Assembly (NCBI GenBank): GCA_030686995.1
Contig: CM060704.1
Span: 170,134,218-170,198,217, forward strand
Reading direction: 5' to 3'
Length of the DNA: 64,000 nucleotides
DNA from: Artemisia argyi
Lineage: Eukaryota > Streptophyta > Magnoliopsida > Asterales > Asteraceae
Part shown: in pieces, positions 55,576 through 64,000 of the stretch
Numbering within the stretch: position 1 is the first letter of the stretch
Layout of the letters: every line of letters starts with the position of its first letter
Made by a program: the position numbers and the translations under genes
Notes under the pieces: generated by a model
Told to the model about the DNA's origin: nothing
Database searches by the model: none
The model's input: the letters and a program-made list of their open reading frames with translations, nothing else

Positions 55576-55990
55576 TTTGCTTTATTTTTTCTTCTTTTTG
55601 CAGAAATAAAAAGTGACTTTTTAATAAAATATTCTTTTGGGTGATATCAATGTATGCATACAACTTTAGTATGTCTGTATTTCTTTGTTTAGGTTTGAGA
55701 AATTATGGAACTTTTCTTTTAGACTTTCTTTTTCACATGGATATATATGGAAGTATGATTGTAACTTTTGGGTGTTATGTGTTTATTGCGAAAATGAGAT
55801 CTTTTAGATTATTTTGTCCAAAATAAGTTGGCTAAAAGACCTACTAATGACCCTTTTTTGTGATATGTCCTAAGACTTGTGATTTTTGACCATGTTACTA
55901 TAATAAATTAAAAGAATAAGAAAAATGATTTTGAGCATGTTACTTTCCTTTATTTTTTAACAACTAAGAGACATTTATAACCAAAAAAAA

Positions 55991-56465
55991 ATAGATAATA
56001 CTTATAACTTATAAGAATCCAACATGACGCCAAAACGGGTGACCAAAACCTAGAAAACAAAAAGTAAAAAGAAAAAAAGAGCTAAGAATACCCGAAAAGC
56101 AGAAAAGCAAAGAGAACAAACAAGCTCGAAATATTAAGTAATGGCAATATCAAATAAACTATGAGGACACGAAATCCATGAGTTTCAATTGTAACTTGAC
56201 TTAGTAGATTTGTTGCAAATCCAAAACCTAGATAGAGAATATTTATAACTTATAAGAATCCAGCATGACGCCAAAAGGGGTGACCAAAACCTAGAAAACA
56301 AAAAATAAAGAGAAAAAACGAGCTAAGAATACCTAAAAAGCAAAGAAAACAAACAAGCTCGAAATATTAAGTAATGGCAGTATCAAATAAACTATGAGGA
56401 CACGAGAACCATGAGTTTCAATTGTAACTTGACATAGTACATTTGTTGCGAATCCAAAACAACGA
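55991..56465. repeat. Tandem duplication with 231-bp period
   Basis: TAAGAATCC followed by CATGACGCCAAAA occurs at 56022 and again at 56253. The following about 210 bp match with scattered differences, ending in TTGTTGC(A/G)AATCCAAAAC. Two copies only; no gene recognised. Confidence 0.85.
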
Positions 56466-56785
56466 GCAAGATTGAGTAGAGCCGAAAATGTCAGCCGCCT
56501 TGTCTTTGACCTTTGCATGGCACGCCTTATTCCTTCATCTTTGTATTGACTTTGTTTGGAACAAGTTTAAACGTGAATTGGGATACTATTTCTAAAAGAC
56601 CCTCAATAATCGTCTTGATAGATAACTCAACATTTGGCGGTCAAACTCCCCACCAACTATTTATTTTATTTAGAACATTCAATAAACTTTTATAAAAGTT
56701 TATAATAACACATTTTTAGTTTATAATTTGTTTATTATATAAGTTTATCTGCACAATATATCAGATAAATCAATTATAAAAAAGT

Positions 56786-57086
56786 GAGTTAATTACATAA
56801 ATGGTCACTATGGTTTGTCCATTTTTTCACATTTAGTCGCTGAACTTTTTTTCTGACATACATGGTCACTGAAGTTTCAAATCGTTACAAATTCAGTCAC
56901 TAAGATTTCAATTTCGTTACATAAATGGTCATTGTGGTTTGAACCTTCAGTGACCATTTATGTAACGAAATGGACTGAATTTGTAACGATTTGAAACTTT
57001 AGTGACCATGTATGTCAAAAAAAAAAATTTAGTGACTAAATGTGAAAAAATGGACAAACCATAGTGACAATTTATGTAATTAACTC
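56786..57086. mobile_element. Foldback MITE of the Mutator (MULE) superfamily
   Basis: 301 bp. The ends GAGTTAATTACATAAATGG and TTTATGTAATTAACTC are part of long inverted arms of about 145 bp that cover nearly the whole element. Flanks are a perfect 9-bp target duplication TAAAAAAGT (56777-56785 and 57087-57095), the length typical of Mutator insertions. Non-coding. Confidence 0.9.
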
Positions 57087-57095
57087 TAAAAAAGT

Positions 57096-58577
57096 TTATG
57101 ATTTTAAAACTTTTGGTTCGACTTAAGCATGACATTCTCATTAAAATCAATTATGAAACTCTACTTCTACCAAATATCAATAATCAACACTATTTTTTCA
57201 CATTACAGATCTCTACATCGCGAGCAAATGCATTTGCCCGTAAACTTTAGAAATAACATGTGGATGCCTAGCAAATACATTTGCTCGTCACTTTGGTTTG
57301 CTCATCACTTTCATAAACACACTCAAACAATAACTTTTTTCAACTAAGTTTGCTTGCCACATGAAGATGGAGAGTAAATAAGTTTGCCACATATAAGTTT
57401 TTCAACTATGTTTGCTTGTCACACAGGGATAGGGAGCAAATGAAGATGGATAACAAATAAGTTTGCTTGCCACAAATCACAAATTAGGCGAGCAAATGGG
57501 AATGTGAGCAAAGAGTTTTGCTCGCTATGTCGTATTTTATAACCTAAAAATGTAAGGTCGAAATTCATAAAACATTTTTCATAATGTCTATTCTTAAATT
57601 TTCCACTTTCGATTATACTTAACAAATGTATAAACTTTTCATTTTTCATTAAACTTTATACCTTAAACTTGTCCCAAACACACCCTAACATTGCTTGCAA
57701 TCATCATTGGCTATGTGTTTGACTTTTTATGTTGTCATTTTTGTAGGTGAATTAAATTCAGATTTTGTGTAGTTAATGTGTTAAAATCATCATTACGGTT
57801 ACAAGATGAATAAAGAAACCACATCAACAAGCAATCTTAGCCGTCCAATTACTTTGATTGTACTAATGACCATAATCATATGCAACTCAAATAGTAACAC
57901 CACATGTTATTTTGAAAAAGCTTTTATTGTGAAAAGATTCTTTTACTATTAATTAATCAAGTTACAAGCTAATATCGTAACTCAGTTAAGGGACAGAATC
58001 TTGGAGTAATGATCTCTACCAGGTTCAAAATGCTAATCAAATAATGATATTAAATTTCCATTAAAAGATTCTACAATAAAAAGCCATTTATAGCCTTCCT
58101 GGATAGTACCTTTGCTGGATTAGGTATGTGCTTAATTAGAGACTTAATTATTTCAACTTTCTAATAATAAAAGAACCAAAAGTCTAGACTGCTACAAATG
58201 TGTCATGTTCCAAGTAAGCATGTGTGCTTACGTTAATAAGTTTGTGACATGTTTAGAGCACTCAGTGTGGTGATACTTATCAATTATCATAACGAAATAT
58301 GTTGTCACATTAACACCGCACTGAGAATACAAAACTTTTGTTTTTTTCTACAGTGATACCAACTTGCCTAAAAACTTTTTTCCCCTCTTTTTATTCAGAA
58401 AAAACAAACAATACTCAAAATATGCCACGAAAGCTCTATAACATTGAAGGAAATGTGGTTAGATATCCATGGTTTTTCAAAAAAAGCTAAGCGTGTATCC
58501 GTGCATGACGACAAGAATTTAACAAATTAATATTGAAATATGGATCAGAACTGAGAACATGATTGTGATGAATTTGT

Positions 58578-58579
<2 letters not shown>
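57096..58579. other. AT-rich intergenic DNA
   Basis: Words such as TTTGCTTGCCACA and GAGCAAATG recur irregularly between 57220 and 57530, suggesting decayed short repeats. No gene seen in the rest. Confidence 0.4.

Positions 58580-58650
<71 letters not shown>
58580..58650. repeat. (AT)n microsatellite, about 35 units
   Basis: Uninterrupted AT dinucleotide run. Confidence 0.95.
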
Positions 58651-58652
<2 letters not shown>

Positions 58653-58896
58653 TAGAGATTAAGTAATTTTTGAAAAAAATATTAATTTTGAAAACAAAAA
58701 CTATTTTTAAAACAACTATTTCAAAAACAATTTTTACAAGCATTTTTATGTTGAAAGTAAATAAAAAGATTGAAATTTAAGTTTTAAAAGAGTATTTTGA
58801 AGATTAAGCATTACTTATTTTTAAGTTTTTAAGGATTAAAGAAAACTATATGTGCATTATATGGATTAGAGATGTAAAAAAGAAATGAGAGATACA

Positions 58897-59826
58897 TAGG
58901 GATGACAATGGGGCGGAGAATGTCGGAGATCTTATTCCTCATCCCCATCCTTGTTTCCCACTCTCCATTTTCATCCCCGCCCTCATCCCCATCGGCAAAA
59001 TAGTTTTACATCCACATCCCCATCCCCAACAGGGATCGGGGATCCAACAAGAATTCGGGAATTTTTCATCCTTATAAAGAAAACATAAAAATACACGAAC
59101 TCATCGAAAATATAAAGAATTTGACCCATAAAGTGTCTAAAAAACGTGCATCACTCATACTTAAATTAGTTACAATGTTAATCCAATTTTATAGCATCGT
59201 AGATATTGAGACAATACATATACTATAAGAATAACGTGTATTGTATGTGAGTATTCAAACAAAACATTAGTTATGTAACATATAATAATTAGTGTTTAAT
59301 TGTTTATGCATTATAAGCTATCCGATCATTTAAACCACACATGCATATACATTACGGTTGTGTTTGGTAAAAGTAGCTGTGAGTTGTGAGAAGTAGTCAC
59401 AGCTCACCGCTCACAGCTTCTTAAAGAAGCATTAGAAAGAGTATTCCTAGAAAATAACAAAGTTCACCGCCCCTTTGACAAACGAACAATAAAAATCAAA
59501 AAGCTTTGTTCATCGCTTATCACCCAAAAAGCTCCAAAAGTTTCGCGCCAAACATAGCCTACATGTCAATGCTCATAGAAATATACATACAACAATAAAT
59601 GTTATATGGCTATACATATAATTTTCATATATTTATACATTAAAAAGATCGGGGCCGAGTTCGGGTTCGGGGATTGATGTTATCCCCATCCCCGCCCCAT
59701 ACTCGGTTACGTAATTCGGGGATTTACCGTCCCCGTCACCATCCCCGATCAAATCAGAGATTCCTAGTAAAATCGGGTTTAGAGATCAGATCCTCATCAA
59801 GTACGAGTTTTTTTTTGCCATCCCTA
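58897..59826. mobile_element. Possible hAT-like MITE remnant with nested insertion
   Basis: The ends TAGGGATGACAATGGGGCGG and TTGCCATCCCTA are inverted, and both halves are rich in CCCCATCCCC / GGGGATT words. A second pair of inverted words (TGTGTTTGG near 59360 and CCAAACATA near 59560) suggests another small element nested inside. No target duplications could be confirmed. Confidence 0.4.
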
Positions 59827-60454
59827 ATTCTATGTAAGATTAGTAATACCACGAATTTGTTTAACGTGTAGCACTAGAATGAGTATTAAACATGACATGT
59901 CAATTGCTAAAAAGGTCATCTATGTAAACTTCAACTGAAACTATCTATCCAGTTTTTTTAAGTTTCTAATTTTTACCACACCCAAAAGTCTTTGTGGAAA
60001 AGGGAGTTGGTAGCAAGTGACTGTCTATCAATAATGTTACAAAGATATGTCATACATTTGACTACTCCTAAGTCCTAATAATGTTTGTTGATTAAGAAAT
60101 TCAACTAGCTTTTAAGTTTCTTTATGAATTTTTCTAATGGTAGTTAAGAAGATACGGAGTAATTTGCTTGTAAAGAAACAAAGATGAACATATGTTTGGG
60201 ATGACTATATATTGTTACATTTGAGTCTATTTATTCTTTTATAATTTTATGATTGTGATTAGTAAAAGATGAAATGCCAAATTTGGTCTAAAACTCTAAA
60301 TTACTTTGTATGGTTTCACAAAATGGTGCATTTCCTCTTAGTCTATCATTGCTAGAACACTAGATCGTGCGATCCTTATAAGATTTTTACATGCGTCTGG
60401 CAAAAGTACAAGTGATAGGTGAGTTATTTATGTTAAAGTGCAATGATGGGACAC
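59827..60454. other. Intergenic DNA, nothing recognised
   Basis: AT-rich, no coding frame, no obvious repeat. Confidence 0.4.
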
Positions 60455-60584
60455 ACTTTTTGCTAGATCGACGACTCTGTGACAATCTGTTTTTTGCTAG
60501 ACCGTAATTTTTGTGCGACACTTTTTTTTTTTTTTTTGGTTAAAAAAATTAAAAAAAAAAAAGAAAAAAGAAAGAAAGTTCAAC

Positions 60585-60625
<41 letters not shown>

Positions 60626-60705
60626 CAAAAAGACAAATAGTAATCACACAAAAATTATGATTTAGCAAAAAAAATATTGTCATATAGTCGGTCTAGCAAA
60701 AAGCT
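60455..60705. repeat. Imperfect inverted repeat, about 65-bp arms
   Basis: CTTTTTGCTAGATCGACGAC at the left and, in reverse orientation, CTTTTTGCTAGACCGACTAT at the right (about 60640-60705). The arms also share TGACAAT, TTTTTTGCTA and AATTTTTGTG in order. The loop consists of T-rich and A-rich runs. A foldback MITE is likely, but ends and target duplication are unclear. Confidence 0.55.
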
Positions 60706-62220
60706 GACTACCCTCAATTGTAATTTGTGTCATAAATCACTCACCAAATATGACCAAATTAGGAAAATGAATTTCTTTATTATTATATTGTGAACAATCT
60801 AAGGAAATGATTTTCTTTATTATTATATTGTGAACAATCCAAGCAAATCTTGACCAAACTTGTCATTTTCTCTTATTATTATTTTTTTCAACTCGATTTT
60901 AGTTGAATTTTCTGAAAAATTGGAGGAAGAACTCTTATACATGGTTGAGAACTTGAGATAGATGTGGACTTTGCTTTTGACCCGATGGAAAATGTAGACA
61001 TTCCAAGGACCTTTTTTTATCTTTTGTCGAGCTCAAGGGAGGCTTGACCACTTGACAATACATGTATATTTTCCAATTTTTATTTTCTTCTCCCATAGCA
61101 TATTTTCATCCTCAAGACGTATATTATAAATATATACATTTCCCGTGGCTTCACTGTTCACTGCACTGTTTTTTCTACAGTGTGCTACAGTAACGGGCCT
61201 TTGGGCTTTTTTTTTGGGTTTGCTACAGTAACCGGCTTTGGTTTTTTTTTTTTTTTTTTTTCTTTCGTTTGTTACAGTAACCGGGTACTAAGTCCAGCCC
61301 GTTTCATTTGTGGCCCATTTTTTTGAGATTACTCGGACCCGGGTGAGCATGCATACCTTAATATTGAAACATCCCGCGACAACGTGCGGGTTTAAAACCT
61401 TGTTACTATTATCACCCGCACTTAATTTTAAGTGTGAGGAAGGACATCCTATTGAAGCCAAGCTTGTGATTCAAACAAAAACAAGCGCGTGATAACTAAC
61501 TCAATTAAAAACGAAAGTTAGCGCGCTTATACAATTGTGTTGGTAGGAGCACGAGTATCTAAAATACGTACATGCTCAGAAATACATTGCTGAACAAAGT
61601 GATAATCCAAAAAATTTCATCATTGCGAATATGATTTGAATGTTAGTATCGAGAAAAATATATTTGGGTCGGTATAAGTCACAGTCTGAAAGTATGTATT
61701 GGATGTACCACAATGGTACACAATACTGTGGTGGGACTGCATGTACTTTACTACTATACCAGCTTCGTTTCGTCTTCTGATTGGTTGAGAAGTCATGGGT
61801 CCATTCCTATGTGGGCCTTACTTGACACGTCAGTCGCAGGTTGTCCTTGTTTAGCTCAAAAATTGTCCATATGACTGCAATATTCCCATCAAAAAAACAA
61901 AGAAAAAGAAACGTTTTTGATATATTTTTGTCACAACATTTGTGACTTTGTTTAGATGTTTAAAAGTACACACTTTTGTATCCATAATATTCAGACTAGC
62001 TGGTTTCAAATGCCTTAATCAAGTGTAACAATGTCACATTTGAAAAACGTTTAGTCTTGTTGTTTATTTAACATTCAATGGCATTTGGTGATTTTATTCT
62101 AAATTCGCACTTGTGATTGCCAATAATCTATCGATGCCAAAATGTCGATATGTATAACCACACACATATTTTTTATTTTTTTAAAAGAACAACTAACTAT
62201 CTCATAAATTATACACCACA
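60706..62220. other. Intergenic DNA, no gene seen
   Basis: The word GCTACAGTAAC(C)GG recurs three times at about 61190-61280, separated by T-runs. The remainder is AT-rich and shows no domain-bearing frame. Confidence 0.4.
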
Positions 62221-62812
62221 CACTACAAGAAAAAGTGGTATTTGGGAGGGTGCAAAACTGTGCCAAATACTCAAAAAACCGTGCCAAATGCTATTTGGCA
62301 CGGCTTTGGCACACTTTTGGCTCTGTCCTAAATATGAGGGTGCCAAATACATTTGGATCGGGTTGAAACCGTGCTAAATAGTATTTGGCACAGTTCTTGG
62401 GACGGTTTAACTTTGGGGTGCCATGAGTGAGGTATTTGGCACAACCGATAATCTTACGTTCCAAATGGGCATTTGTCACACTTTTACAACCCGTGCCAAA
62501 TGTGTATTCAGTACCAATTCATTTCCCGTTCCAAATGCTTTTTTTGGTACAGTTTGTATTTACCGTGCCAAAATGCGTATTTGGTACCAATTCATTTACC
62601 GTGCCGAATACTTATTTGGTACAGTTTTTATTTATCGTGCCAAAATTAACTGGGACGGTTTTATATACCGTGACAAATGTGTTTGGCACGGTTTACTTTT
62701 TTTGTGCCAAACGTATTTGGCACATTTTAATCCGCCTTGCCAAAAAAACATTTGGCACATTTTTGTGTTTGCTATAGAAGTCATTTGGCACGGTTTTGCA
62801 TTCATTAATTAG
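62221..62812. repeat. CACTA subterminal repeats (TTTGGCACGG and complement)
   Basis: About 15 copies of TTTGGCAC or GTGCCAAA in both orientations. Such subterminal arrays are the binding sites for the element's DNA-binding protein (TNPA in En/Spm). Confidence 0.85.
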
Positions 62813-63074
62813 TTAGTCATCATAGCAACTAACCATCTCAATTTTTTGCAAATATAATTCAATCGAAGCAAAAAATAAATTGAACTCAAGTTTTATTAAT
62901 CATAAATAAATTCAAGTAAACATGGTCACTTGAATACATTAAAGTTAAAAACAATACGTCCAACATCAAGTAATGGTCTTTAGAATGAAACAGTCGTAAC
63001 TAGAACTCAATATAAATTACTAAGACGATTTATTACTAATGAAAATGAATAAAGCTCCTCGGATCACGTCGTCT
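62813..63074. other. Non-coding spacer between CACTA repeats and transposase
   Basis: AT-rich, presumably 3' UTR of the transposase transcript. Confidence 0.4.
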
Positions 63075-63869
63075 TCATGAACCCTGCGTAATATAATATT
63101 CCAACATTAGAAATATGTATGAAACAAGCTAGAAAAAAATTCGATATAGAAAATAGCAATAGAAAGAGGTTGCATGCACAAATGACAAGTAACAATATTA
63201 AAAGCCATAACCTCAGTTACCTTGCATGTATCAGAATTATGAAAAATTGCAGACCTAATCACCTTTCTATTGAAAATTTGCAGAACTAATCAGTTTGTAT
63301 TGAAAAACTGCAGGTTGTATCTTGCATGTACCTTAAGTTTGCAGAACTAATCGGTTTGTACTGAAAAAATGCAGGTTGTATCTTGCATGTAAAGAGCATA
63401 CATTAGGAACAAGTAATTAGAGGTATACCTGATCGCCAATACTTGATCCAGACCTAGTTTCGCGATGACCCGGCGGAGGTGGCAACTCCCTTCCTAGCAG
63501 TAATTCTAGTTTTTTAAACCACTCCATTTGCGCTTTTTCATAATTAGAAACATGCACTGCTACTTGCTCTGCTACTTTGGCATCTATCTGCGCAGCTTGC
63601 TCTTCTACTAGATCTGCTACCCGCTCAGCTACCTTAGTCTCTAATTGCGCATCTACTTGAGCTTGAACCATCCTTTCTATTGCATCTGAAGAGATGGTAT
63701 TTCTTGATGAAGAGTGAGCCCCAGAAACATCACGAGTAGATACTCCTCCACCAAAAGTCTTGACACTTCCGTGTCCATCAGGGCCCACTAGATCAATGAA
63801 AACTTGTTCTTTAAATGAATCAGTTTGCTCTGATTGTGGTACCTCATTTAACTTCTGCTTCATTCGATC
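63075..63869 (-). CDS. CACTA transposase, last two exons (partial)
   Basis: On the minus strand an acceptor CAG at 63872-63870 opens an exon 63869-63429. A donor GT at 63428 leads to a second exon at 63083-63075 that ends in TGA almost at once. The 147-residue exon begins DRMKQKLNEVP and contains VFIDLVGPDGHGSVKTFGGG, a motif I associate with plant Ptta/En/Spm transposases. It continues with an Ala/Val/Glu-rich helix of repeated AxVAERV/AQIDAKVAEQ heptads (coiled coil) and ends Pro-rich (RELPPPPGHRE). The catalytic part should lie to the right of the window. If the last intron is not spliced, the protein ends four residues further on. Confidence 0.7.
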
Positions 63870-64000
63870 CTGAAAACACAAATATACATCTATTAATAAT
63901 ATAAAAACAAATACATTATTTATTATACATCGACTAATAATTCTAAGTTGTCAAGTAATATAAATTTAGGTGATATATATGTAACTAAAGTACTTACAAC

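Larger units (their letters stand above)
62221..64000 (-). mobile_element. CACTA (En/Spm) transposon, 3' end; continues past the window
   Basis: The terminus CACTACAAGAAAAA at 62221 is the canonical CACTA end, preceded by ACA as a possible 3-bp target duplication. A subterminal repeat zone follows, then transposase exons on the minus strand. The other end lies outside the window. Confidence 0.85.

Noticed and set aside
62099..62812. Open frames across the CACTA subterminal region
   Set aside because: They arise from the TTTGGCAC repeats and encode repetitive peptides.
1..64000. tRNA, rRNA or other structural RNA genes
   Set aside because: I saw no cloverleaf with paired A and B boxes and no rRNA-like stretch; tRNA-like words are only the primer binding sites of the retroelements.

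Overview
This is plant nuclear DNA, most likely from a eudicot of the daisy family (Asteraceae). Evidence seen directly: intron-containing genes with GT-AG junctions, LTR retrotransposons of plant-only lineages, Stowaway, Mutator and CACTA elements, F-box genes and a cytokinin-type (type-B) response regulator. The family assignment is an inference from how familiar the Copia polyprotein and its accessory protein look; the species cannot be named.

Layout. 1-1500: interleaved minisatellites and A-rich repeats. 1500-7690: decayed transposon debris, with a Stowaway MITE, a broken Copia gag-pol, an unrecognised pseudogene and a short palindrome array. 7698-20302: a complete but decayed 12.6 kb Ty1/copia element of SIRE/Maximus type (886-bp LTRs, TSD TAAAT) with a long accessory ORF behind pol. 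20406-23711: remnant of a second Copia element on the minus strand. 23712-29046 plus 39553-39988 plus 47918-54068: the gene-bearing part. It is a tandem triplication whose unit is an F-box gene followed by the 3' end of a type-B ARR gene. Unit A has lost its F-box, unit B has an intact F-box and only the last ARR exon, and unit C has an F-box split by a transposon and the complete ARR gene (six exons, 615 aa). Two young insertions lie inside this cluster. 29111-39547 is a Ty3/gypsy Tat element (497-bp LTRs differing at one site, TSD GTCTC, uninterrupted 1874-aa gag-pol on the minus strand). It carries a four-exon accessory gene on the opposite strand. 39989-47917 is a 7.9 kb non-coding, LARD-like LTR element (TSD CAAAC) sitting inside an F-box exon. 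54500-62220: intergenic DNA with MITEs, duplications and microsatellites. 62221-64000: one end of a CACTA element with the last exons of its transposase.

How it fits together. The only host genes with a full reading frame are the F-box gene (26304-27284) and the type-B ARR (50496-54068). Hand-counted LTR divergence gives the insertion order SIRE (about 1.6 percent), then LARD-like (about 0.7 percent), then Tat (about 0.2 percent). The most notable theme is that two unrelated LTR elements each carry an accessory gene behind pol with its own TATA box and a similar build (globular N-terminus, basic/polar linker, coiled-coil C-terminus). It is sense-strand in the Copia element, and antisense and spliced in the Tat element. 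All divergence figures are manual counts.
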